A program made the position numbers and the translations under genes. Positions 17,132-25,966 of a stretch of DNA of 48,533 nucleotides are shown here, in pieces. The notes beneath the pieces were generated by a model, which worked only from the letters and a program-made list of their open reading frames with translations, was not told where the DNA came from and did not search any database. Within the stretch, counting starts at the first letter, position 1. Each line of letters starts with the position of its first letter. Origin of the DNA: CBDVBD01 sp965372135 (GTDB taxonomy: Bacteria > Electryoneota > RPQS01 > CBDVBD01); assembly GCA_965372135.1 (NCBI GenBank), contig CBDVBD010000004.1:1-48533 (forward strand), read 5' to 3'.

Positions 17132-17617
17132 ATGGCACGAATTGGAATGGGATTTGATGCGCATCAATTAACTCCGGATCGAAAACTGGTTTTGGGTGGT
17201 GTGGAAATCCCATACCCATACGGATTATCCGGGCACAGCGATGCCGATGTGCTTACGCATGCCATCATCGATGCATTGTTAGGAGCCGTCGGACTGGGCG
17301 ATATTGGGCAGCACTTTCCGGAGTCCGACCCTATTTTCAAAGGCATTTCCAGCTTGGTCTTACTGGCTCGAACAGGCAAAATGCTAACACAAAAGGGTCA
17401 TCAAATTGCCAACATCGATTCCACCTTGATCATGGAATCTCCGAAAATGGCGCCCTATGTGACCCAGTGTCGCAGGAACATTGCATCGGCGTTGGAAATC
17501 GACATCGAGCAAATTTCCGTGAAAGCCACCACCACCGAAGGAATGGGATTCACCGGTCGAAAAGAAGGTATTGCCGCCATGGCTGTTGCGCTGATCGACC
17601 ACCCCGATAAAAAATAA
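17132..17617 (+). CDS. ispF: 2-C-methyl-D-erythritol 2,4-cyclodiphosphate synthase
   Basis: IspF cyclises CDP-ME 2-phosphate with release of CMP in the MEP pathway. The metal ligands are in 'RIGMGFDAHQL' (Asp and His) and 'LSGHSDADVLTHAI' (His). The product-loop motif 'KATTTEGMGFTGRKEGIAA' is present near the C-terminus. It has 161 residues, and a GGGAGG site precedes the ATG. It works with ispD upstream. Confidence 0.95.
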   Translation: MARIGMGFDAHQLTPDRKLVLGGVEIPYPYGLSGHSDADVLTHAIIDALLGAVGLGDIGQHFPESDPIFKGISSLVLLARTGKMLTQKGHQIANIDSTLIMESPKMAPYVTQCRRNIASALEIDIEQISVKATTTEGMGFTGRKEGIAAMAVALIDHPDKK

Positions 17618-17663
17618 TCTTAATGATGAATGCAGCAATTACAATTAAATTAAGAGGAGCAAC

Positions 17664-18275
17664 TTGAACGGGATCCTGGAACTGATTACTAACATGGATC
17701 CCGTATGGATCTACTTTTTCATAATACTGATTACCTTAGGGGAAAACCTCTTTCCGCCGTTCCCTGGTGATGTTATCCTATTGTTCTGTGGCTACTTATC
17801 CGGCATAGGAAGAGCAAACTGGGTCGCATTATTGGTATTTGCCTATTTGGGTTCGATTGTTGGTTTCATGCTTCTCCACGTGATAGGCAGGGCATTGGAT
17901 CAACACCTGATCCAATCCAGGAAATGGCGCTGGCTCCCATACAAATCGATTGAGACCGTCGATCGAATGTTCGATCGCTGGGGACCCTTCATCATTGTCT
18001 TCAACAGATTTCTGATGGGGGTACGTTCCGCAATTGCCGTGTTTTCGGGATTGGCAAGAGTCAAGCCGGGTGTCGCATTCCTATGTGCATCGATCAGCGT
18101 GGCAACCTGGAACGCGATGCTGGTATTATCCGGGAAGTGGCTGGGAGAAAATTGGCAGGCGGTACAACAAGTGTTACAACAATATCAAAGAGCATTGATT
18201 GTACTATTTGTTATTATTGTGGTAGTACTCTTGGGACGTGCTTTGATTATGAAACTTATAACCTCACGAGCGTAG
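17664..18275 (+). CDS. DedA/SNARE-associated-like membrane protein
   Basis: This polytopic inner-membrane protein of 203 residues carries the DedA signature 'LGENLFPPFPGDVILLFCGYLSG' with its re-entrant Pro/Gly segment, and the later 'FDRWGPFIIVFNRFLMGVRSAI' motif including the conserved Arg residues. Family members are linked to membrane lipid and undecaprenyl-phosphate recycling and to envelope homeostasis. The start is TTG 17664 with a GAGGAG Shine-Dalgarno. The substrate is not predictable here. Confidence 0.88.
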   Translation: MNGILELITNMDPVWIYFFIILITLGENLFPPFPGDVILLFCGYLSGIGRANWVALLVFAYLGSIVGFMLLHVIGRALDQHLIQSRKWRWLPYKSIETVDRMFDRWGPFIIVFNRFLMGVRSAIAVFSGLARVKPGVAFLCASISVATWNAMLVLSGKWLGENWQAVQQVLQQYQRALIVLFVIIVVVLLGRALIMKLITSRA

Positions 18276-18287
18276 GTTTCAAAATAT

Positions 18288-19760
18288 ATGACGCCAGAAT
18301 TATCCAAACCTTGTCGAGCACGCTTTGCACCCAGTCCCACCGGCTCGTTGCACTTAGGCGGGCTGCGAACCGCCTTATTCGACGTCCTACTGGCACGTAA
18401 GACCGGCGGCAAAGCCATACTGCGCATTGAAGATACCGACCAGGAACGTTACGTTCCCGGTGCGGAAGACCAGATGCTTGCCGATTTGGAATGGGCGGGA
18501 CTGGATTTCGACGAAAGCCCGTGGGTTGGCGGTGATTTCGGTCCTTACCGGCAGTCGGAACGGTTGGCGATCTACCGAAAGTATGTGCAGCAGCTATTGG
18601 ACACCGGTCATGCCTACCGATGTTTCTGCACCCGGGATGAAATAGACCGCATCCGTGAAGAACAAGCGGCTCAGGGAAAACTTCCGAAATACGATGGACG
18701 GTGCTGGCACTTGAGTCCGGAGCAGGTTCTCGCAAAGATGAACTCTGGGATTGAACATGTGGTGCGCCAAAAAATCCCGGATAACTGTACCGTGGGATTT
18801 CACGATTTGATTCGTGGAGACATCCAATTTGAATCGGACATGCTGGACGACCAGGTGCTGTTGAAATCCGACGGATTCCCCACCTATCATTTAGCGCACG
18901 TGGTGGACGATCACCTGATGGAAATTACGCACGTATTGCGGGGGGAGGAGTGGATTACGTCCGCCCCGAAGCACTTATTGCTATTCGAAGCGCTGGGGTG
19001 GGATCCACCTTTTTATGCTCACCTGCCCTTGATTCTGGATAGTGAACGTAAAAAATTAAGCAAGCGGGCTGGGGACATGTCGGCATTTGTGGAATCATTT
19101 CGTAGTAATGGATTTATTCCCGAAGGTGTGATTAATTATTTGGCACTCTTGGGGTGGCATCCGGAAGACGACCGCGAAATCTTCACCTTCGATGAACTTG
19201 TGGAACAGTTTGATCTCGATAGGGTTAGCAAAGCGGGGGCGGTGTTCGATGCTGATAAATTGGTTTATATTAACAGGGTGCATCTGCGGCAGCTTGCCGC
19301 CGAGGATCTAACACAAAGAAGCTATGAATATTCCGACGATTCCGTTTGGCAGGACTTATCAAAAGAGAAACGAATTGACCTGATCGCAATCGTTCAAGAC
19401 AAGGCAAACACATTAATGGACATTCCGGATTTAGTAGCCCCTATAATTGATGAACCTAAACCGGAAGGGGAAGCACGGGAAATTTTGGAACAAGAGGGTA
19501 CTGGTGATTTATTAACATCAACTGCCAACAACTGGTCTAACGTGGTTGGTTTTGGAGATGATGTGTTCAAGGAGGGTATAAAGCAGGCAGGAGAACAGTG
19601 GTCGCGGAAAGGTAGTGAATTGTGGATGCCGGTACGCGTAGCGCTTACCGGACAAACCCACGGTCCGGAATTGCACCGGATAGCGGTTTTTCTGGGTAAG
19701 GATACTTGCATGAAACGCTTGAAATCCGCAGCAAAAATCTCGAAAAAGGAATCCGATTAA
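18288..19760 (+). CDS. gltX: Glutamyl-tRNA synthetase
   Basis: This class I aminoacyl-tRNA synthetase charges tRNA-Glu. The HIGH-type motif appears as 'PSPTGSLHLGGLRTALF', and the KMSKS-type loop is 'KKLSKRAGD' near residue 254. 'EDTDQERYVPGAEDQ' is typical. The 490-residue length includes the C-terminal anticodon-binding helical domain. I cannot tell from sequence whether it is discriminating or also charges tRNA-Gln. Confidence 0.95.
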   Translation: MTPELSKPCRARFAPSPTGSLHLGGLRTALFDVLLARKTGGKAILRIEDTDQERYVPGAEDQMLADLEWAGLDFDESPWVGGDFGPYRQSERLAIYRKYVQQLLDTGHAYRCFCTRDEIDRIREEQAAQGKLPKYDGRCWHLSPEQVLAKMNSGIEHVVRQKIPDNCTVGFHDLIRGDIQFESDMLDDQVLLKSDGFPTYHLAHVVDDHLMEITHVLRGEEWITSAPKHLLLFEALGWDPPFYAHLPLILDSERKKLSKRAGDMSAFVESFRSNGFIPEGVINYLALLGWHPEDDREIFTFDELVEQFDLDRVSKAGAVFDADKLVYINRVHLRQLAAEDLTQRSYEYSDDSVWQDLSKEKRIDLIAIVQDKANTLMDIPDLVAPIIDEPKPEGEAREILEQEGTGDLLTSTANNWSNVVGFGDDVFKEGIKQAGEQWSRKGSELWMPVRVALTGQTHGPELHRIAVFLGKDTCMKRLKSAAKISKKESD

Positions 19761-19776
19761 CTGAAACGGAGTGCGT

Positions 19777-22338
19777 GTGTTCCGATTTGGAACAGCTTGG
19801 AGTCTGCCGTTAGTCTATGCGGTATTATTGATACTTTCCGGAGTCGGTCCTGGCATGTCTTCGGCAATGCAGGGATGGGTGGATCTGGCAGGGCTGGCAT
19901 CGGTGTGTCTGATTGTACCGTGGTTCATGCAATTACCTTTCTTCATTCGACGGGAACATTGGCTGATTCTGATCGGAATCATCGGTCTCATATTCTTACA
20001 GATGGTCTTCCCGGGGCAGGAGCTATCCACCTCTCCCGACTTCCTTCGTCATTTACTCCTCTTCCTGTATGCGCTTTGCTTAGGACTGATTATTTGGGCG
20101 GTGTTTTGGGCGGCAGCACGGGGACGGTCCGGTCTGTGGTGGTTACGAACGATTTTTATCTGTGGTGTGTTTCTTTTGATGGTACTCTTCCATACCGCAC
20201 TGGTAATATGGCTCCTATTTTCCATTCTTGCAGTCATCATCTTACTCAGATTTCGACCGTTAAAGCGCCTGGCACCGTGGAAATTGTCTTTGATGTTGTT
20301 CGTGGCGTTCATCCTCTTCCTCGCGCTGTTCCCAGGTTCTCCTTGGCGAATAAATCAAATGATTCCCTATGCTGAAGACATATTTGGGGTGATTACCCAC
20401 TTAACCATCATCACAAATATACTAACATGCGCCAAAAGCTTCGTCGCCATAGTAGCACTGCTGCTTGGGCTGAGAATTATCCTGCATGGTGTGTTGGGAA
20501 TCTACTCGCAGAACATCAAGGTACGCACTAAATTGACATTGACAGTATTATTTTCCAGCATCATTCCTGGACTGATGATACTGATTCTTGTTGTACTTGG
20601 AGTAGCGATAATTTCCGGCGGATATTGCGCTTCGTTGGTTAAATCCGCAGTGGAGGAACAAGGTGAAGCACTCGGCAAATGGCTTAATGCGCTTGATGAC
20701 CCAACGCAATTAGCCCCAGCAGATGCGCCCATAGGAACCGGGTTTTTGAAAAATGTGTATGTAGATATCTACCACATCATCGAGAAAAAGGAAAATGGTG
20801 TTTCCCTGCGGCACATAGAGGGGAAATCGCTGCCGGTGTTGGGCGATACGTTATTTTTACCTGATTCCATCGTAGCCAAAAAGACAGCTTTGATTATAAA
20901 AAACGATGATTTGAACCAGGTTGCCATTCGCGAGTTCGATTCTAAGATTGCTATTGCGCTCTATCCAATTGACCTTGAATTATTGAATGGGATTAAAGAC
21001 GTGATAGGCATGGATATTGAATTATTCCAACCAAGCTATTCACATACGGATACTGCAATTAGCATCCGAATGGGACCCAGCAATTATGACGGTAGATTAT
21101 TCTTTTCCAGACCAGCACCGGACACGGTAAGAGTACAGATTCGCAGCACTGTATCCACTGTTGGCGCACCATCAACTCAATGGCTTCAAAAGAAATTTTA
21201 TTTTGGAGTTAGTAATCTGACCGCCATGGATATCGACCACCCGGAAGCGGGAGACGTCACCTATATGATGGCGGTGAGAACATCGTTAGCGTCGCTAAAC
21301 CAGACGATTTTCTCCACAGCCAATCAAATGAATCGGGCAATCTTCGGCGTGTTTCTCGGGTTAGCGTTGATATTAATGATTACTCTGTTAATCATCTGGG
21401 GATCGGGAATTTTTGTGGCGCGGGGAATAAGCGCCAGTGCTCAGAAACTGGTGAGAGGAACTCAGAGGTTACGAAACGGCGATTTAGACGTCCAAATTCC
21501 CCTGACTTCCAGTGATGAATTGGGGGAAGTCGCAACCTCATTCAATCTGATGGCACGTGACCTTAGGCGCATGATGGACAGCATGGCGGAAAAAGAACGA
21601 ATGGAGCAAGAGCTGGCGATTGCGCGATCCATACAGCTTAATCTATTGCCGCAAGATATTCCGGAACTTCCGGGAATCGATGTGTACGGCATGTCGGAAC
21701 CCGCTAGGGAAGTCGGCGGCGATTGTTTTGACCTGCTTCCGATGAATGGCGATCAGTTGGTGCTTACCATCGGTGATGTGTCGGGGAAAGGGATGGCAGC
21801 CGCGTTGGTGATGGCGAACTTGCAGTCGGCACTTAGGATTATCGCCGGGGAGCAGCTTTCCCCAAAAGATACCATTCGACGCTTGAACGAATCCATATAC
21901 CGAAACATCAGCCCCGGGATATTCATCACTTATTTCTTGGGGATATGGAACAACGAACATCGAGAACTGGCGTATGTGAATGCCGGTCATGACTACCCAT
22001 TGGCAGTTCACAACGGCAATTTTCAGCCCCTAAAGGAAGGCGGGATGGTGTTGGGTGTTGATCCGGAAACGACATACACCGAAGGATCGGTGAAGCTGGA
22101 ACCGGGGGACTGGCTGTTCATGTATTCCGATGGGATTGTGGATGTTCGGGACGCCGAGGGCAACGAATTCGATGTCCCCAGATTACAGGAATTGTTATGT
22201 AAATACATGCACTTATCTGCAAAAGAAGTGGTGACGTCCAGTATGGAAGAAATCCAGCAATTTTCCCAAGACCCATCTTACGAGGACGATAAAACCTTAG
22301 TGGCATTGCAAGTATTGGATGTCGACTGGAAACTATAA
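19777..22338 (+). CDS. Membrane sensor with HAMP and SpoIIE-type PP2C phosphatase domain
   Basis: About eight hydrophobic segments occupy residues 1-270, followed by an extracytoplasmic region to about 525, another membrane helix, a HAMP domain (about 545-600, 'LRNGDLDVQIPLTSSDELGEVATSFN' region) and a PPM-type phosphatase domain. The latter shows 'REVGGDCFD', 'GDVSGKGMAAALVMA', 'YVNAGHDYPL' and 'YSDGIVDVRD', with its metal Asp residues. Such proteins typically dephosphorylate anti-anti-sigma or related STAS proteins, but no partner is in the window. GTG 19777 is preferred because GGAG ends 5 nt upstream; GTG 19771 is the alternative. Confidence 0.88.
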   Translation: MFRFGTAWSLPLVYAVLLILSGVGPGMSSAMQGWVDLAGLASVCLIVPWFMQLPFFIRREHWLILIGIIGLIFLQMVFPGQELSTSPDFLRHLLLFLYALCLGLIIWAVFWAAARGRSGLWWLRTIFICGVFLLMVLFHTALVIWLLFSILAVIILLRFRPLKRLAPWKLSLMLFVAFILFLALFPGSPWRINQMIPYAEDIFGVITHLTIITNILTCAKSFVAIVALLLGLRIILHGVLGIYSQNIKVRTKLTLTVLFSSIIPGLMILILVVLGVAIISGGYCASLVKSAVEEQGEALGKWLNALDDPTQLAPADAPIGTGFLKNVYVDIYHIIEKKENGVSLRHIEGKSLPVLGDTLFLPDSIVAKKTALIIKNDDLNQVAIREFDSKIAIALYPIDLELLNGIKDVIGMDIELFQPSYSHTDTAISIRMGPSNYDGRLFFSRPAPDTVRVQIRSTVSTVGAPSTQWLQKKFYFGVSNLTAMDIDHPEAGDVTYMMAVRTSLASLNQTIFSTANQMNRAIFGVFLGLALILMITLLIIWGSGIFVARGISASAQKLVRGTQRLRNGDLDVQIPLTSSDELGEVATSFNLMARDLRRMMDSMAEKERMEQELAIARSIQLNLLPQDIPELPGIDVYGMSEPAREVGGDCFDLLPMNGDQLVLTIGDVSGKGMAAALVMANLQSALRIIAGEQLSPKDTIRRLNESIYRNISPGIFITYFLGIWNNEHRELAYVNAGHDYPLAVHNGNFQPLKEGGMVLGVDPETTYTEGSVKLEPGDWLFMYSDGIVDVRDAEGNEFDVPRLQELLCKYMHLSAKEVVTSSMEEIQQFSQDPSYEDDKTLVALQVLDVDWKL

Positions 22339-22354
22339 TTCGGCAGCCAAATTG

Positions 22355-23392
22355 ATGGATAAAAAATCACCATTGAAAGTAGTGGTACTGGCGGGAGGCA
22401 CCTCACCGGAACGGAATGTGTCGTTGGCATCCGGTGATTCGGTGTTTCAGGCATTGGCAGAAGCCGAACATCGACCGGTACGAGTTGACCCCGGTGCACC
22501 GGGCAAGGTGTATCTTCCGAATGAAATATTCTTGTCCGGGGATGTGGGGCATCACCCGCCGGAAATGCTCGAATCCGATTTGACTCCGGATCAAACTCAG
22601 GAATTAATCGGTGCAATCAATTCCTATTCCCCGGACGTGGTGTTCCCCATTCTGCATGGAGGTTGGGGGGAAGACGGTCGGTTGCAGTCCTTATTGGAAA
22701 TCACCGGCTTCCACTACGTGGGATCGGGACCTCGGGCTTCTGCCGTTGCGATGCACAAGCCCACCTCAAAGCGGCTGTTCCAATGGAAAGGGATTCCCAC
22801 CCCGGATTGGTTGGAATTCCCCAAATCATCACCACCAACACCGGATGACGCCATTCAGGAGATGCAACAGCACATCGGATATCCGGCTGTGATGAAACCG
22901 GCTCACGGCGGATCGACCATCGGGTTGACACGAATTTCCGACGAAAGCGATGTGGCAAATGCGCTGCAGGTGATTTTTGACCTTGGGGATGATGCAATGG
23001 TGGAACCCTGGATCGCAGGCAAGGAATTAACAGTATCGATATTGGACGGCGATCCTCTACCGGTGATTGAAATCGTGCCCCATGAAGGATTCTACGATTA
23101 CCTGAATAAATACACTCACGGTCAAACGGATTACATCTGTCCGGCGGAACTGCCCGGCGATACTGCCAAATTATTAGCCTCGCTGGCAAAAGATGCATTT
23201 GAATTATTGGGCTGCCGGCATTTTGCCCGCGTGGATTTCCTGCTGCCCCAGTCCGGAGAACCCTACTGCTTGGAGGTCAACGCTCTGCCGGGGATGACAT
23301 CCACAAGCCTGGTCCCAAAAGCGGCAGCCGCTATCGGCATCACCTATCCAATGTTGGCGGATAAATTGGTCAGGTTGGCGTATGGCGAATAA
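22355..23392 (+). CDS. ddl: D-alanine--D-alanine ligase family protein
   Basis: This ATP-grasp ligase makes the D-Ala-D-Ala terminus of peptidoglycan precursors. N-terminal 'VVVLAGGTSPERNVSLASG', central 'FPILHGGWGEDGRLQSLLE' and 'MKPAHGGSTIGLTR', and C-terminal 'CLEVNALPGMTSTSLVPKAA' are characteristic. ATG 22355 gives the normal N-terminus; the longer frame overlaps the phosphatase gene. The last 11 nt overlap the preA-like gene. It is probably the housekeeping Ddl, although coupling to the catabolic genes means a different D-amino-acid or dipeptide specificity cannot be excluded. Confidence 0.88.
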   Translation: MDKKSPLKVVVLAGGTSPERNVSLASGDSVFQALAEAEHRPVRVDPGAPGKVYLPNEIFLSGDVGHHPPEMLESDLTPDQTQELIGAINSYSPDVVFPILHGGWGEDGRLQSLLEITGFHYVGSGPRASAVAMHKPTSKRLFQWKGIPTPDWLEFPKSSPPTPDDAIQEMQQHIGYPAVMKPAHGGSTIGLTRISDESDVANALQVIFDLGDDAMVEPWIAGKELTVSILDGDPLPVIEIVPHEGFYDYLNKYTHGQTDYICPAELPGDTAKLLASLAKDAFELLGCRHFARVDFLLPQSGEPYCLEVNALPGMTSTSLVPKAAAAIGITYPMLADKLVRLAYGE

Positions 23393-24635
23393 TCAGGATA
23401 TCAAATCCAACGTTGATGACCTCTTCCCTATCGATGATCTTTTCATCCAAGTTGCCAGGAAAACGCTACCCAACCCCTTTATCCTGGCAGCCGGTCCCAG
23501 CACCGACGAGTTGGATCCGTTGCGGCGGGCATTAAAGCAAGGTTGGGGTGGTGCCATATTGAAGACCACTTCCGCAGGAGCTGATGTACGGATCGTCGCC
23601 CCCTATATAATGGGGACAACTTCCGCTAACGGAAGTATCTATTCCTTAGGGAATACCGACCTGATCAGCGTGTATCCGGTGGAAGAAGTAGCGCATCGTG
23701 TGGAGGTATTGAAGTCAGAATTCCCCGATCGGTTGATCGCTGCCAGCATCATGGGGTGGAACAAAACATCCTGGCAAAAAGCAGTCAAGACGTTGACCGC
23801 TGCCGGTGTGGACTGGCTGGAATGCAGCTTTTCCTGCCCCCAGGGGAACTTAGGGGAGGCGCCGGGACGGATGCTTGCCCAAAGCGTGGAAGCCAGCCGA
23901 GCGGTTACGTCTGTGGTGAAACAAGCCGCCAAAGACACGCCGGTATTCATCAAAATCACCCCAATGGTGACCGATATCCAGGAAATTGCTATCGCAGTGT
24001 GCCAGGAAGGCGCCGACGGGATCACCGCATCCAATTCGATCCCGGCATTGATGGGCATCGACTTGGAAACCGACCATCCCATTCCGGATGTGAACGGCTT
24101 ATCAACCTACAGCGGATTAACCGGATCGGCAATCAAACCAATCAGCCTGAAGATTATCGCCGAAATCGCCAAAGCTATCGATAAGCCGATATTGGCGACC
24201 GGCGGAGCTTCCAATTGGCGCGATGCCGTCGAAATGATGATGGTGGGAGCCTCCTCGGTGCAATTCTGTACCGCCGTGATGCTGCAGGGATTTGGGATTA
24301 TCGATGACTTGACTTCCGGAATGAGTAACTACTTGAACCATCGGCAGTTGGAGTTACCCTCAGACTTAATTGGGCGTGCCCTTCCCCACTTGGTCGAACA
24401 TTCGAAACTGCCGCTGAGAATCCTGAAGAGTCACATATCCGAGGAATTGTGTATCGGCTGCGGGCTATGTATTACTTCCTGCCAAGATGGCGGACATCAA
24501 GCCATCGATTGGAACAACAACCGTATCCCGAAAGTTGACCGAGAACGCTGTACCGGTTGCGGATTATGTCAAGTGGTGTGCCCGGTACCGAAATGTGTAA
24601 CACTCGAGATAGAAACCACAACGGAATCAAAGTGA
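23382..24635 (+). CDS. preA: PreA-like dihydropyrimidine dehydrogenase subunit (FMN, two 4Fe-4S)
   Basis: The N-terminal 330 residues form a dihydroorotate-dehydrogenase-like FMN barrel ('NPFILAAGPSTDELDPL', 'GADGITASNSI', 'LATGGASNWRDAVEMMMVGAS'). The C-terminus carries two ferredoxin-type clusters, CIGCGLCITSC and CTGCGLCQVVCPVPKC. In E. coli PreA pairs with the FAD subunit PreT to reduce uracil or thymine with NADH. No PreT gene is adjacent. It begins an overlapping run with ssnA, two PLP enzymes and ygeY, so its substrate here may be a purine-derived or related nitrogen heterocycle rather than uracil; that is inference. Confidence 0.87.
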   Translation: MANNQDIKSNVDDLFPIDDLFIQVARKTLPNPFILAAGPSTDELDPLRRALKQGWGGAILKTTSAGADVRIVAPYIMGTTSANGSIYSLGNTDLISVYPVEEVAHRVEVLKSEFPDRLIAASIMGWNKTSWQKAVKTLTAAGVDWLECSFSCPQGNLGEAPGRMLAQSVEASRAVTSVVKQAAKDTPVFIKITPMVTDIQEIAIAVCQEGADGITASNSIPALMGIDLETDHPIPDVNGLSTYSGLTGSAIKPISLKIIAEIAKAIDKPILATGGASNWRDAVEMMMVGASSVQFCTAVMLQGFGIIDDLTSGMSNYLNHRQLELPSDLIGRALPHLVEHSKLPLRILKSHISEELCIGCGLCITSCQDGGHQAIDWNNNRIPKVDRERCTGCGLCQVVCPVPKCVTLEIETTTESK

Positions 24636-25966
24636 GTATTACTGTCATCCATAATGCCGCCATAATGCCCTTCGGCAAAGAACCCGTGCTCGCGAATGGT
24701 GCGGTAGCATGGGATAAAAAAGGGATTATCGAGTTAGGACCCTCGAAGAGCATCCTACCCAAATATCCTCATGTGAATATTGTAGATGCCGGCGGACGCA
24801 TGGTTACGCCGGGCTTGATTAACCTCCACTATCACCTCTACAGCACACTGGCGAGGGGCTTATCGCCAATCGGACCACCGCCAACCACATTCCCGGAAAT
24901 CCTATCCTCTCTCTGGTGGAAATGGGACAAGTGCCTGGATTTGGATGCCGTACAATTGTCCGCATTATTGGGATTGCTGTCGTGTTTGTCCTGCGGAGTG
25001 ACCACCGTATTCGATCACCACTCCAGCCCCAATGCAGTCTCAGGATCACTGGATGTTATTGCGGATGCCTACCGCGAAGTTGGATTGAAAGGCTCGCTGT
25101 GCTATGAGGTTTCGGATCGCGATGGTAACGAGGTAAAAGACCAAGCCATTAGAGAAAACATGGAATTCGCACAAGCCGTATCCACGGAAAATAACGGGAA
25201 ATTGACCGCCCATTTCGGATTACATGCCAATTTCACCTTATCCCAAGAAACGCTTCAGGAAGTGGCAGACGCAATCTCCGGATTGGACATCGGAATTCAC
25301 ATCCACATGGCAGAGGACAATTCCGACAATGAAACCGCGGATTCCCACGGCTTTATCGGTCCGGTAACCAGGTTGAATCACTTTGGGCTGCTAAATGACC
25401 GGTCTCTGCTCATCCATGGAGTACACTTGCGCCGCGACCAATGGAACATGATCCGACACAACCACGCCCACGTAATCCACAATCCCGGGTCAAACCTGAA
25501 CAATTCCGTAGGGATTGCACCGGTCAACAACATGTTAATCAATGACGTATCAATCGGATTGGGAACCGATGGGTACAGCCCGCAGATGCTGACCACCATG
25601 AACTTAGCGCAGCTTGCCGCCAAACACCGGGAACAGGATCCGAAGCACGGGAACTGGGCGGTGACGTTGCTGACCGAAGCCAACCCGCGCATTGCATCTG
25701 CCATGCTGTATCGAACGGTAGGAATCCTTAGTCCCGGTGCGGCTGCCGATGTGGTGTTGTGGGATTATATCCCACCAACACCTGTGGATGAAAATACCGT
25801 TCCCGCACATCTGACATTTGGACTGCAATACGCCAAGCCGATCCATATTTGGGTTGACGGCAAGATGATCTGGGAAAATGGGGAATCGTTAAACATCGAT
25901 GCTCCCACCATCGCAATGAAAGCCCAAAAACGAGTTCCCGAGCTATGGAGAAAGTTCAGGGAATGA
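24632..25966 (+). CDS. ssnA: SsnA-type amidohydrolase
   Basis: This metal-dependent deaminase/amidohydrolase-superfamily enzyme is closest by eye to E. coli SsnA. The first metal site is HxH in 'GLINLHYHLYSTLARGLS'. It shares 'LWWKWDKCLDLDA', 'CGVTTVFDHHSSP' and 'GSLCYEVSDRDG' with SsnA, then 'IHIHMAEDNSD', 'LIHGVHLRRD' and 'GLGTDGYSP'. SsnA belongs to the E. coli ygeW-ygeX-ygeY-ssnA region tied to anaerobic purine use; its exact reaction is not settled to my knowledge. GTG 24632 overlaps the preA stop (GTGA), giving 444 residues; ATG 24593 or 24557 are longer alternatives. Confidence 0.85.
   Translation: MSITVIHNAAIMPFGKEPVLANGAVAWDKKGIIELGPSKSILPKYPHVNIVDAGGRMVTPGLINLHYHLYSTLARGLSPIGPPPTTFPEILSSLWWKWDKCLDLDAVQLSALLGLLSCLSCGVTTVFDHHSSPNAVSGSLDVIADAYREVGLKGSLCYEVSDRDGNEVKDQAIRENMEFAQAVSTENNGKLTAHFGLHANFTLSQETLQEVADAISGLDIGIHIHMAEDNSDNETADSHGFIGPVTRLNHFGLLNDRSLLIHGVHLRRDQWNMIRHNHAHVIHNPGSNLNNSVGIAPVNNMLINDVSIGLGTDGYSPQMLTTMNLAQLAAKHREQDPKHGNWAVTLLTEANPRIASAMLYRTVGILSPGAAADVVLWDYIPPTPVDENTVPAHLTFGLQYAKPIHIWVDGKMIWENGESLNIDAPTIAMKAQKRVPELWRKFRE

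Noticed and set aside
19797..20375. 192-residue open frame within the phosphatase gene
   Set aside because: It lies in another frame of the well-supported SpoIIE-type gene, has no recognisable domain, and its composition is that of a shadow frame.
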